A stretch of 64,000 nucleotides of DNA from Solimonas sp. K1W22B-7 (GCF_003428335.1 NZ_CP031704.1:3472001-3536000), one strand, 5' to 3'. Positions 56,291 to 64,000 are shown, numbered from the stretch's first letter. A program made the numbers and translations. Notes: generated by a model from the letters alone, not told the origin.

Positions 56291-59026
56291 ATGAAGACGA
56301 CGGGAATGCTGGCAGGGGTGGTCGCGATATGCGGCCTGGGGCTCCCCTTTGTCGCCAGGGCACAGGCGGCATCCGGGGAGTCGCAGGATGCGGAGTTGCT
56401 GGAGCTTCTGGATGCCGCCGTGGCCCCGTCGGAAACCCCGCCTCCCGAACAAGCGCCTGCCTCAGCGGCGCCCGAAGCTCCCCAGGCTGCCGCGGCGTCC
56501 CAGGCCGGGCCGGAGCTGGACGTCATCCCGCTCCCGCAGCGCGAGGCGCCGCAGCAGGGAACCGTGACCACCGCAAGGCCGAAGTCGAAACCCATGATCG
56601 AGGAGATCCTGGTCACGGCACAAAGGCGGGAAGAAAACCTGCAGGACGTTCCGATCTCGATCACGGTCTTCAGCCAGGAGCAGATCACCAACGCGAACAT
56701 GACGAATTCCGCCGACCTGGCGCGCTATACGCCGTCGCTTTCGGCCAACTCGCGTTTCGGGCCGGACAACGCCAGCTTCACGATACGCGGCTTCACCCAG
56801 GATCTCCGGACCACGGCTTCGGTGGGCACCTATTTCGCGGAAGTCATCGCGCCGCGCGGGCAGAGCACCCAGACCTCAGGCGACGGCGCCGGCCCCGGAA
56901 GCCTGTTCGACCTGCAGAACGTGCAGGTCCTGAAAGGCCCGCAGGGAACCCTGTTCGGGCGCAATACGACAGGCGGCGCCATTCTCCTGGTGCCGCAGAA
57001 GCCGAAGGACGAGTTCGAGGGCTACGTGGAACTGACCGGCGGCGATTTCACCGCGCAGCGCGCACAGGGCGTGCTGAATGTTCCGGTCAGCGACGACTTC
57101 AGGTTCCGGTTGGGCGTGGACTACAACCAGCGCGATGGCTACCTGAACAACATCACCGGCATCGGCGCGGACGACCTGGGCAACGTGAACTACATCGCCG
57201 GTCGCCTGAGCGCGGTCTGGGACATCACCGAATCACTCGAGAACTACACCATTCTTTCGCTGGTGGATTCGGATTCGCACGGCAACACCGCCCAGCTGTT
57301 CGACTGCAACAACCTGCTCAGGAACCTGGCGGACCCCAGCGCCATCGATGTTTCGGCCCTGATCCAGGGGCTCGTCCAGATCGTCACCTCCGGTGGCGAC
57401 ATCAACCTCACCGATCCGCTGCCGGGCATCCCGCTGGGTGGCAGTCCCCTGGCACTGCTGACCTTTTCGGCTTGCCAGAATCAACTGGCCGACCAGAAGG
57501 CCTCCGGGCAGGATGGTTTCTACGACGTGGTCAGTTCGGTGAAAACGCCCATCACCGAAATCAAGGAAAAGCGCCTGATCAACACCACGACCTGGAGCAT
57601 TTCCGACGATCTGACTTTCAAGAACATCCTGGCCTATGCCCACCTCTACACGCAGAACGGCTCGAACATCTTCGGAAACTTCTTCCCGGATCCGACGGAT
57701 CCCCGGGGCCGGCGCGAGTTCGGCATCGGCCACACGATTCCGCGTCCCGACATGCCGGTCACCCGCCAGGAAACCTGGGTGGAGGAAGTGCAACTGCAGG
57801 GCAGTTCCTTCGACAGCCGCCTGACCTGGCAGGGCGGCCTCTACTACGAGCACAGCACGCCGGACGGCTTCTCCGGAAACAATACGGCGGCCCTGATCTA
57901 CTGCGACGTCGCGACGCTCGAAGGCGATCCCTCCGGGTTCGACTGCTTCGATCCCCTGGCGGGCGTGATCGGCGGCGCGCTGCAATACAAGGTCAAGACG
58001 GAATATCTCAACCAGGCGGTTTTCGCCCAGGGGACCTACAACCTCCTCGATCCGCTCAGCGTCACGCTGGGCCTGCGCTACACCTGGGACGAAACGGAAG
58101 GCTACGGGGTGAAGGAGCTGCACCGCTACGCCCTCGCCCTGCCCCTGGGCAATCGGGTGACCGTGCAAACCCCCAAGGTCGAGAGTTCAGCCCCCACCGG
58201 CGTGCTGGAGCTGGACTACCGGCCCAGCGACAGCATCATGACCTACGTGAAATACACGCGCGGCTATCGCCAGGGCACGGTCAACATGCTGGCCGATCCG
58301 GGGCTGGACACGCACGAGCCGGAACAGGTGGACACCTACGAAGTCGGCCTGAAGAGCACTTTCGAGTGGCCCTTCCCCGGTCGGTTCAACGTCGCGCTGT
58401 TCGACAACACCCTGACCAACATGCAGCTGCAGGGCGGCTATGTCTCCACGACCTCCGGGCCTACCACGGCGATCTTCAACGCCGGCAAGGGCACGTCGCG
58501 AGGCCTGGAAATCGAGAGCTTCTTCCAGCCCTTCACCCTGCTGACCGCAAGCCTTTCCTACTCCTACCTGGAAACGGAGCTGGTCGAATCGGCCGACTTC
58601 TGCTCGCGGGTCGAGCAGGTGGGTTTCATCGAAGGCTTCACCTGCACTCCGATTGCCGACGCCGGCGACGAACTCCCTTTCGCGCCGAAATCTTCGTACG
58701 TCGCCAACCTCAACTTCATCATTCCCGTTACCGAGCAGTACGGGCAGATGATCTTCGGCGTGACCTATGCCTACACCGGCGAGCAGCGTGTGGGCGCAAC
58801 CACCTCATCGCCCTACGCGGTCCTCGACGATTTCGCCGTGTTGAATCTCAACCTGGGATGGACCGGCGTACTGGGCACGACCTGCGACCTCGCCGCATTC
58901 GCCACCAACGTCACCGACGAGGAATACGTCGTGTTCACCACCGGCACCTACCGTCCGCTGGGGATCGAGTCCCGCACCCAGGGCCAGCCGCGGATGATCG
59001 GTGCAAGACTCCGTTACAACTTCTGA
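56291..59026 (+). CDS. TonB-dependent outer-membrane receptor
   Basis: 911 residues from ATG 56291, just after GGAGGAG (56281-56287). The ATG 12 bp earlier is less well spaced. Signal peptide ends near ARAQA (about 25), then an Ala/Pro-rich stretch, the TonB box IEEILVTAQRREENL, a plug domain (VPISITVFSQEQITNANMTNSADLARYTPSL; NVQVLKGPQGTLFGRNTTGGAI) and the barrel ending in RYNF. It belongs to the group of sphingomonad/Caulobacter-like receptors for hydrophobic or glycan ligands. Sitting between the VWA and MoxR genes, it probably imports the substrate of the P450/SDR pathway. Confidence 0.92.
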   Translation: MKTTGMLAGVVAICGLGLPFVARAQAASGESQDAELLELLDAAVAPSETPPPEQAPASAAPEAPQAAAASQAGPELDVIPLPQREAPQQGTVTTARPKSKPMIEEILVTAQRREENLQDVPISITVFSQEQITNANMTNSADLARYTPSLSANSRFGPDNASFTIRGFTQDLRTTASVGTYFAEVIAPRGQSTQTSGDGAGPGSLFDLQNVQVLKGPQGTLFGRNTTGGAILLVPQKPKDEFEGYVELTGGDFTAQRAQGVLNVPVSDDFRFRLGVDYNQRDGYLNNITGIGADDLGNVNYIAGRLSAVWDITESLENYTILSLVDSDSHGNTAQLFDCNNLLRNLADPSAIDVSALIQGLVQIVTSGGDINLTDPLPGIPLGGSPLALLTFSACQNQLADQKASGQDGFYDVVSSVKTPITEIKEKRLINTTTWSISDDLTFKNILAYAHLYTQNGSNIFGNFFPDPTDPRGRREFGIGHTIPRPDMPVTRQETWVEEVQLQGSSFDSRLTWQGGLYYEHSTPDGFSGNNTAALIYCDVATLEGDPSGFDCFDPLAGVIGGALQYKVKTEYLNQAVFAQGTYNLLDPLSVTLGLRYTWDETEGYGVKELHRYALALPLGNRVTVQTPKVESSAPTGVLELDYRPSDSIMTYVKYTRGYRQGTVNMLADPGLDTHEPEQVDTYEVGLKSTFEWPFPGRFNVALFDNTLTNMQLQGGYVSTTSGPTTAIFNAGKGTSRGLEIESFFQPFTLLTASLSYSYLETELVESADFCSRVEQVGFIEGFTCTPIADAGDELPFAPKSSYVANLNFIIPVTEQYGQMIFGVTYAYTGEQRVGATTSSPYAVLDDFAVLNLNLGWTGVLGTTCDLAAFATNVTDEEYVVFTTGTYRPLGIESRTQGQPRMIGARLRYNF

Positions 59027-59036
59027 GAATACGAGC

Positions 59037-59855
59037 ATGGACATGACCATCAAGCACAGCATGCCGGCAAGCGACCGCCCCTACTACGTCGCGGTGTCGA
59101 ACGAGGAGCAGGTGTTCAAGGCCGCCTGTCGCCAGGGCCTCTCCGTCCTGCTCAAGGGCCCCACCGGCTGCGGCAAGACGCGCTTCGTCGAAGCCATGGC
59201 CCACGACCTGGGCCGGCCGCTGATCACCGTCTCCTGCCACGACGACCTGACCACCGCCGACCTGGTCGGCCGCTACCTGCTGCACGGCGGAGAAACCCAA
59301 TGGGTGGATGGCCCGCTGACCCGCGCCGTGCGCGAGGGCGCCATCTGCTACCTCGACGAGGTGGTCGAGGCCCGGCAGGACACCACCGTCGTGCTCCACC
59401 CCCTGGCCGATCACCGCCGTCAGCTGCCGCTGGAGCGCCTGGGCGTGACGCTGACCGCCGCGCCGGGATTCTGCCTGGTCGTCTCCTACAACCCCGGCTA
59501 CCAGAGCGTCCTCAAGGACCTGAAGGACTCCACGCGCCAGCGCATGGTCGCCATCGAGTTCGGCTTCCCGGCGCCGGAGGTCGAAGAGAAGATCGTCGCC
59601 CAGGAAGCAGGCATCGACCCCAAGCAGGCCGCCAGCCTGGTGCGCCTGGCCCAGGCCATCCGCCGCCTGGAAACCGGAGGATTGCGCGAGGTGGCCTCCA
59701 CCCGCGTGCTGATCACCGCCGGCCGGCTGGTGGCTGAGGGCCTGACGATGTCAGCGGCTGCCAAGGCCGCCATTGCCGGGCCGCTGACCGACGATGCAAA
59801 GGTCAGTAGTGGGCTGGCGAAGATGGTGGATGTGTATCTGGGGGACGGGGCCTAG
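59037..59855 (+). CDS. MoxR-type AAA+ ATPase, NorQ/CbbQ subfamily
   Basis: 272 residues. Walker A GPTGCGKT (41-48), Walker B ICYLDEV (103-109), the NorQ/CbbQ insertion HDDLTTADLVGRYLLHGGETQWVDGPLTRAVREGA, sensor segment VVSYNPGYQ and the terminal DDAKVSSGLAKMVDVYL. It would form a hexamer that works with the VWA protein (54507) to remodel or metallate a client. No Rubisco, NorB or methanol dehydrogenase is nearby, so the client is open. ATG 59037 is favoured; a GTG at 59001 overlaps the receptor stop. Confidence 0.87.
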   Translation: MDMTIKHSMPASDRPYYVAVSNEEQVFKAACRQGLSVLLKGPTGCGKTRFVEAMAHDLGRPLITVSCHDDLTTADLVGRYLLHGGETQWVDGPLTRAVREGAICYLDEVVEARQDTTVVLHPLADHRRQLPLERLGVTLTAAPGFCLVVSYNPGYQSVLKDLKDSTRQRMVAIEFGFPAPEVEEKIVAQEAGIDPKQAASLVRLAQAIRRLETGGLREVASTRVLITAGRLVAEGLTMSAAAKAAIAGPLTDDAKVSSGLAKMVDVYLGDGA

Positions 59856-59886
59856 GGCTGTTTCGGTTCGATCGGAAACATCAAAT

Positions 59887-59920
59887 CCGTCATGCCGGCG
59901 GAAGCCGGCATCCAGTCCGG
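59887..59920. repeat. REP palindrome (third copy)
   Basis: CCGTCATGCCGGCGGAAGCC then GGCATCCAGTCCGG repeats the REP found at 36473-36503 and split by the IS at 36525-36537/37567-37592. It lies 32 bp downstream of the MoxR stop. Confidence 0.78.
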
Positions 59921-60040
59921 GACGGGAGTGGCCGCCGGCTGCGGGAACCGTCCTGGAAGGGGCGGAAGCGGGCAGTGAGCCGAGCAGCGGACGCAAGCTC
60001 TCTGCGGAATACTATGCGCCTGCTTTTGGCTGAACTCCCA

Positions 60041-60094
60041 ACGGAATTCCGTTTTTCTCAGGGTCGTTTCGCGACCGGCGGGTCCAGACCCGCC
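60041..60094. other. Three consecutive hairpins upstream of the OLD-like gene
   Basis: ACGGAATTCCGT followed by T5 (60041-60057) resembles a small terminator. GGTCG-5-CGACC (60062-60076) and GGCGGGT-4-ACCCGCC (60077-60094) follow directly. They could mark a transcript end or a structured leader of the next gene. Confidence 0.4.
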
Positions 60095-60291
60095 CTTGAA
60101 CTGGTTTCTGCTCAAAAACCATCTTTCGAGCAGATGACTATGGAGTGAGCGCTCACCGTGGCGCAGTTCAAGCCGTAGACACACCAGCGTGGCCGCCTTC
60201 GACTGAACCTGACGGCCGAATCAGGTCAACCATAGCCAAAAGCAGGGATCGTGAAGACAAAATGGCAAGGCTAGAATAGGACCTACCAATT

Positions 60292-61818
60292 ATGGGCGTT
60301 CTAGCGACTAGCAGGGGCACGATCTTGGACCATCAAGAAATAAATACGATTCGAGGCCAGTTTCAAGCCGGACAATGGCCTCAGTTTCTTCAAATGGTGT
60401 CTATTAATGGTTTACGTGGCTGGACTGGTCAATCAGTTGAATTCAACTATCCAGTGGTGGCGATAGTTGGCGAAAACGGAAGCGGAAAGAGTACGCTCTT
60501 GAAACTCGCCGCCTGCGTGTATGAGCACGAGGACAATGACAAGAAATTCTATCCCTCGTCTTTTTTTGTTGAAACACACTGGGACAGAATTCAGAACGTC
60601 AAAATCGATGCACGAGTAAAACGCGGGACTAGCATCGATGTTTTTAAGTATACGAAGCTAACCGAACGATGGCGCGTTCCGGATCAACGGCCCAAGAGGA
60701 ATGTTTATCTTCTAGATATTTCCAGAACCTTACCGTTGGACGCCTCAGTTGGATACGCCAAGATTGCTCGAAGCGCGGCGGCAGAGGTGGAAAGCGCGGA
60801 GCTAAATGATGAGTTCCGGCAACGCCTCTCGCATGTTCTTGGACGTGAATACAAGAAAGCAAGATTCGCCACATCGGACGTCGATGCCAAACGACAGGTT
60901 GGCTTACTTGAGCGAGAGTGGGGCGAACTTTCGCAGTTTCATCAAGGTGCGGGTGAAGATGCAACCCTGGACCTATTTAGAACTCTTCAAGGTGTTCCTC
61001 AGTACTCCCTACTGATTATCGACGAGGTTGAAGCCTCACTGCATCCGCGTGCGCAGCGCCGCCTAATCCGTTTTCTTTTGTGGCTCGCTCGACAGAGGCG
61101 AATCCAGATAGTTCTCTCATCGCATAGTCCGTACGTTCTGGAGGAATTGCCTCAAGAAGCAAGAATTCTGCTCATGAATGGCCCCCAAGGACTTAACGTT
61201 GTTTATGGGGTATCTCCAGAATTTGCGATGAGCAGAATGGATGACGAAGTACATCCAGACGCTCACATTTTTGTTGAGGATCGCGAGGCTGCAATCTGGC
61301 TCAGGGAAATTCTTGCGTCTTCGGATCAGACATCGGACCTTATTACGAGAATAGAAATTAACGCGGTAGGACCGTCCAACGTCGTTCAACTGTTGGGAAC
61401 ATTGGCGCAAGCTGGACGGTTGCCCTACAAGTCACTGGCTGTTGTTGATGGCGATCACGGCAATCCGAATTCCCTATCGTTACCTGGAACCCTTGCTCCT
61501 GAACGTCATGTTTTTTCTGATCTGAAATCTGCCAACTGGCCAAACCTTCCAGCAAGGTTCGGAATTGGTGCTGGCACGCTAATACAAGCCTTCGAGGACG
61601 CTATGCTGGAGCCAGACCATCATCAGTGGACTCGAATCGTTGGAGATCGTGTGCATAAAAGCGCGACTAGCGTATGGGAACTACTGACCACGGAATGGTG
61701 CGCAATTGCGCTGTCTGCCCAAGACCGAACGCGAATCGCCGATGCGATTAGGCAAGTGGTCAATGCTCACTATAGCATTTTCGATTTATTTGCTGACGTA
61801 TCGCAAGAGGCGAAGTAG
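60292..61818 (+). CDS. OLD-like ATPase with TOPRIM-type nuclease region (candidate defence gene)
   Basis: 508 residues. SMC/ABC-type ATPase: Walker A GENGSGKS (60-67), signature-like LSQFHQG (213-219), Walker B LLIIDEVEASLHP (240-252), switch SSHSP (276-280). A TOPRIM-like segment follows with Glu329 (FVED) and Asp386-x-Asp388 (VVDGDHG). This order is that of OLD-family nucleases and of ATPases in phage-defence systems. The gene is clearly AT-richer than its surroundings and codon use differs, a sign of transfer. No GajB, RT or other partner is adjacent. Start uncertain (Shine-Dalgarno weak). Confidence 0.78.
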   Translation: MGVLATSRGTILDHQEINTIRGQFQAGQWPQFLQMVSINGLRGWTGQSVEFNYPVVAIVGENGSGKSTLLKLAACVYEHEDNDKKFYPSSFFVETHWDRIQNVKIDARVKRGTSIDVFKYTKLTERWRVPDQRPKRNVYLLDISRTLPLDASVGYAKIARSAAAEVESAELNDEFRQRLSHVLGREYKKARFATSDVDAKRQVGLLEREWGELSQFHQGAGEDATLDLFRTLQGVPQYSLLIIDEVEASLHPRAQRRLIRFLLWLARQRRIQIVLSSHSPYVLEELPQEARILLMNGPQGLNVVYGVSPEFAMSRMDDEVHPDAHIFVEDREAAIWLREILASSDQTSDLITRIEINAVGPSNVVQLLGTLAQAGRLPYKSLAVVDGDHGNPNSLSLPGTLAPERHVFSDLKSANWPNLPARFGIGAGTLIQAFEDAMLEPDHHQWTRIVGDRVHKSATSVWELLTTEWCAIALSAQDRTRIADAIRQVVNAHYSIFDLFADVSQEAK

Positions 61819-62046
61819 TTTGAACACTCTTCTGGGGTAAAGACCTCGATGAGGGTTCCAATGTATTCCCAGAGGGCATCGACGGTTCGGATGGCTGCTT
61901 TTCGCAGGAGCGTTTTGAGCCTCGTAGGGTGGGCAAACATTTTCTCGTTTGCCCACGCTGTCGATAACAGGCAAGGCCTCACCGCGTGGGCAAACATGAA
62001 GACGTTTGCCCACCCTACGAAACTACGAAACTGAATCGAAACTGCC
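61819..62046. other. Start of the repeat-filled gap after the OLD-like gene
   Basis: Holds the nested inverted repeat (61922-62020). Together with the MITE-like element up to 62184 it fills a 362-bp gap with no credible protein-coding frame. Confidence 0.5.
61922..62020. repeat. Nested inverted repeat with GTGGGCAAAC arms
   Basis: The outer arms TCGTAGGGTGGGCAAAC (61922-61938) and GTTTGCCCACCCTACGA (62004-62020) are perfect 17-bp inverted repeats. Inner copies GTTTGCCCACGC (61947-61958) and GCGTGGGCAAAC (61984-61995) pair as well, giving two adjacent hairpins or one long one. A REP-like/miniature intergenic repeat. Confidence 0.8.
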
Positions 62047-62184
62047 CTAGGGAAGCTCTGAAAAAGTTACCGTTCGCCCTGAGCCTGTCGAAGGGTGAGC
62101 GGTAACTAGTTGACCGGCCGCGGGGAAAGTCCGTCCGTACTTCGACAAGCTCAGCACGAACGGACTTTTTCAGAGGTTCCCTAG
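62047..62184. mobile_element. MITE-like element with 21-bp terminal inverted repeats
   Basis: The left end CTAGGGAAGCTCTGAAAAAG (62047-62066) and the right end 62164-62184 match with one mismatch over 21 bp. Between them are two further copies of a widespread intergenic motif (GCCCTGAGCCTGTCGAAGGG and TACTTCGACAAGCTCAGCAC). The 138-bp element has no gene. The right arm ends in CTAG and covers the stop codon of the reductase gene (62181). Confidence 0.72.
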
Positions 62185-62741
62185 CGTCTCGGCTCATAGC
62201 GCATCGCCACCGCCCCCGAGGCGTACTCCAGCCGACTCACAAGCTTCAGGTCGACGGGCTTCGACAGCCCCGCGAACAGGGTCGGCCCATGGCCCACAAG
62301 CTTGGGGTGCACCACGAACTCGTACTCGTCGATCAGGCCCAGCTCGGCCAGTGCCAGCGGCAGCTTCACGCCGCCCACGGCCAGCCCCCTGCCCGGCTGC
62401 TGCTTGAGTTGCTGGACGGCCTGGCCCAGGTCCCCGCGCAGCAACTGTGCGTTCCAGTCGACCTGTTGCAGCGTGCTCGATACGACGTACTTCGGTACCG
62501 CGTGGATCGTGTGGGCGAAGGGTTCCATCCAGTCGGGCATCCAGTCGGGCCGGGTGCCCGACTCCGCCACCGGCCGCCAGGCCTCTTCCATCATCCCGTA
62601 GGTCACGCGGCCGAGAAGGAGTGCGTCGGCACGGGCGATGCCCTCGGCGGCGCGGTGATGCATCTCCTCGTCGGGGGTGATGGTGGTGTGGCCGCAGCAG
62701 CCGTCCAGGGTGAGGTTGATGGAATACCGTAGGGGTTGCAT
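62181..62741 (-). CDS. RibD C-terminal/DHFR-like reductase family protein
   Basis: 186 residues. N-terminal LRYSINLTLDGCCGHTTITPDEEM and the central DALLLGRVTYGMMEEAW (about 40-56) are typical of the small stand-alone RibD-C/YwjB-like group. GLAVGGVKLPLALAELGLIDEYEFVVHPKLVGHG (about 118-151) is the NADPH site. True substrates of these proteins are mostly unknown. The final Arg codons and stop lie in or beside the MITE-like terminal repeat, so the 3' end may have been reshaped by the insertion. Confidence 0.85.
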   Translation of the reverse strand: MQPLRYSINLTLDGCCGHTTITPDEEMHHRAAEGIARADALLLGRVTYGMMEEAWRPVAESGTRPDWMPDWMEPFAHTIHAVPKYVVSSTLQQVDWNAQLLRGDLGQAVQQLKQQPGRGLAVGGVKLPLALAELGLIDEYEFVVHPKLVGHGPTLFAGLSKPVDLKLVSRLEYASGAVAMRYEPRR

Positions 62742-62851
62742 GGCGTGCTCCTGGGGCGGGCCGATATCCCGATACTACCGAAAGTGCTTTGCCGCCCAAA
62801 AGACCGGGCCAGGCACCGCAGGCTTGGCCCGGCTCCTGGCCGCCATGGCGC

Positions 62852-63748
62852 TCATCGGTCGCCCGTTTCCTCGATGTAGGCCGTGATCCAGTTGGAGAAC
62901 TCGCAGGCCAGGTGCCAGCGGTGCTCCGAAATCATCCAGGGCGGCAGGGCGGCGGGAAAGACGATCGCAAGGTGGCTTTCGAAGCCCTCGGCCAGCGTGC
63001 GGAAGCGATGATTGAGGCCGCCGATGACGGTGCCGTTCCCGTTGACGGCGGCGCCGGAAAAGCGGACGGGGAAATCCGGATCGATGACCAGCGGCAGGTC
63101 GCCCAGGTTGTCGTAGTCGATGAGGAAGCGGCTGGCCTGCATCGCTCCACCTGTGATCTCGATGACCTCCATCCCCCTGGGCGGGACCGCCTTCAGGAGG
63201 AAGTGATCCGGGCAGGCGACCAGCATCGCGTACGGGTCGTCGTGAAACGACTTGTCGTTGAACCAGCGGGCAAAGCCCTCGGCGCTGCCGCGATTGCTGA
63301 CGATGCCGATCTCGCAGACGCTCCAGCCGAGTGGCGCGGCGACGGCCAGTTCGACGATCTGGTTGGTGAGCAGCAGGTCGGTTGCCACGAGCCGGCGCAT
63401 GGCCTCGTCCCCGGCGAGGATCTTGGCTTCGGCCAGGGCCACTCTCTCCTGCGCGATGTTGGCCGTGGAGACCTCGGGCCGCAGCAGCAGCGCGACCAGT
63501 TCACCCACCAGGGCCGCCGGCAGGTTCTGGCTCATGCGCTTCGCGATCACCTGCAGGCGCCGGGCCTCCCACTCCAGGACCTCTTGCCGGGCGACCTCGC
63601 GCCCGTTGAGGTGGACGCTCAGCCCGGTCGCTTTGGAATCGTCGGCGCCCGAGCGTCCTCCTCCGCAGCCCGTGAGCGCCGCGGGAACCACGGCGCCGGC
63701 AGCGATCAGCGCCGAGCGCGAAAGAAACGACCTGCGGTTCATCAGCAT
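62852..63748 (-). CDS. Tat-type lipoprotein of unknown function
   Basis: 298 residues from ATG 63748, with GAGGAGG (63756-63762) 7 nt upstream. The signal has a twin-arginine motif RRSFLSRSA and a lipobox LTGC (Cys28), so the product should be folded in the cytoplasm, exported by Tat and lipid-anchored. The mature part has LNGREVARQEVLEWEARRLQVIAKRM and a mixed alpha/beta body with no motif I recognise (ITGGAMQASRFLIDYDNLGDLPLVIDP). It is divergent from the TetR gene at 63840 across a palindrome, so the TetR protein probably controls it. Confidence 0.68.
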   Translation of the reverse strand: MLMNRRSFLSRSALIAAGAVVPAALTGCGGGRSGADDSKATGLSVHLNGREVARQEVLEWEARRLQVIAKRMSQNLPAALVGELVALLLRPEVSTANIAQERVALAEAKILAGDEAMRRLVATDLLLTNQIVELAVAAPLGWSVCEIGIVSNRGSAEGFARWFNDKSFHDDPYAMLVACPDHFLLKAVPPRGMEVIEITGGAMQASRFLIDYDNLGDLPLVIDPDFPVRFSGAAVNGNGTVIGGLNHRFRTLAEGFESHLAIVFPAALPPWMISEHRWHLACEFSNWITAYIEETGDR

Positions 63749-63781
63749 GGCACACCCTCCTCAGGGTTTAATTAGAATAAT

Positions 63782-63801
63782 ATCTAGATCGTGATCTAGA
63801 T
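63782..63801. promoter_or_regulatory. Palindromic operator upstream of a tetR gene
   Basis: ATCTAGATC-GT-GATCTAGAT is a perfect 9-bp inverted repeat in an AT-rich 91-bp divergent region. It probably binds the TetR protein beginning at 63840 and controls both directions. Confidence 0.75.
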
Positions 63802-63839
63802 TATGATGTAAACCTTGAGCCGTCAAGCAGGGGTGGGGA

Positions 63840-64000
63840 ATGGGTCGCCAGGAACAGACCGAGGAAGTTCGCAGGAAAGTCGTCGCCGCCGCGCAGCGGC
63901 TCTTCCTGGACAAGGGCTATGCGCAGACGACCCTGCGCGAGATTTCTACGGCTGCCGGCGTGTCCTACGGCAGCATCTACCACCACTTCGAGGACAAGGA
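63840..64000 (+). CDS. TetR/AcrR family regulator (partial, runs off the right edge)
   Basis: The first 53 residues are visible: MGRQEQTEEVRRKVVAAAQR, then LFLDKGYAQTTLREISTAAG and VSYGSIYHHFEDK, a complete TetR helix-turn-helix. GGGGTGGGG precedes the ATG but a good Shine-Dalgarno is not obvious. The ligand domain lies outside the window. Divergent from the Tat-type lipoprotein gene. Confidence 0.85.
   Translation, partial: MGRQEQTEEVRRKVVAAAQRLFLDKGYAQTTLREISTAAGVSYGSIYHHFEDK

Larger units (their letters stand above)
59856..60291. other. Long intergenic region with REP and hairpins
   Basis: A 436-bp gap between the P450-region operon and the AT-richer ATPase gene. It holds a REP (59887-59920) and a run of small hairpins (60041-60094). 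No protein-coding frame with a credible start is visible. This is where GC content visibly drops, marking the edge of inserted DNA. Confidence 0.6.

Noticed and set aside
60041-60094. Retron-type non-coding RNA upstream of the OLD-like gene
   Set aside because: No reverse transcriptase is encoded nearby and the hairpins are too short for an msr-msd.
61770-62034. Short frames (60-75 residues) over the repeats
   Set aside because: They are translations of the inverted repeats, without ribosome binding sites or conserved sequence.

Overview
The window looks like a chromosomal stretch of a GC-rich, metabolically versatile gammaproteobacterium, probably of the Nevskiales (Solimonadaceae/Nevskiaceae) type. 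This is an inference. It rests on the gammaproteobacterial order infC-rpmI-rplT-pheS-pheT-ihfA-merR, two FabR-like TetR regulators, a YtfJ homologue, and an unusually high load of TetR regulators, P450s, short-chain dehydrogenases and TonB-dependent receptors. No rRNA, prophage or CRISPR array is present. There is one tRNA, tRNA-Pro(GGG).

Layout. 1-5.2 kb: a CocE/NonD lipoprotein hydrolase (runs off the left edge), divergent from a FabR-like TetR regulator across two tandem palindromes; a TetR-epimerase pair; and a coupled metallo-beta-lactamase-fold/SDR pair. 5.4-12.5 kb: a secreted seven-repeat (propeller-like) protein, a secreted unknown, an AlgP/histone-H1-like protein, a second FabR-like regulator, a Bcr/CflA exporter, a YgiD-type dioxygenase and a cNMP-EAL phosphodiesterase. 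12.6-18.3 kb: the translation/IHF block, with infC apparently starting at ATC. 18.5-36.4 kb: a large catabolic locus (see below). 36.5-37.6 kb: an IS30-family element sitting inside a REP palindrome. 37.6-39.5 kb: LuxR and TetR regulators, divergent around a 9-bp palindrome. 39.5-45.1 kb: a branched-chain 2-oxoacid dehydrogenase operon (E1a, E1b, E2, E3) with a divergent Lrp/AsnC regulator. 45.1-59.9 kb: ytfJ, then a P450-centred region with two P450s, a 2Fe-2S ferredoxin, an AveC-like membrane protein, a double SDR, and a VWA/MoxR pair interrupted by a TonB receptor. 60.3-61.8 kb: an AT-richer OLD-like ATPase/TOPRIM gene of foreign appearance. 61.9-64 kb: REP/MITE-like repeats, a RibD/DHFR-like reductase, a Tat-type lipoprotein and the start of another TetR gene.

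Two sets of genes stand out. (1) From 18.8 to 36.4 kb a divergent locus combines an M17 leucyl aminopeptidase, a DAO-type oxidoreductase, an MFS carrier, an M81 (MlrC-like) metallopeptidase, a threonine-dehydratase-like enzyme, DUF1611 (DgcN-like), an AEE-type enolase-superfamily epimerase (DgcA-like), two S12 serine hydrolases (MlrB/D-aminopeptidase class), a class-A-fold serine hydrolase lacking the deacylating Glu, a TonB receptor, an alpha/beta hydrolase and RidA. Together these read as an uptake and degradation system for peptides containing D-amino acids, notably D-Glu. (2) In the P450 region an uncharacterised domain of about 100 residues occurs twice: fused to the C-terminus of one P450, and as a free protein just downstream of a second P450. 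This suggests an undescribed P450 accessory module. Nearby, a NorQ/NorD-type chaperone pair has no recognisable Rubisco or nitric-oxide-reductase client.
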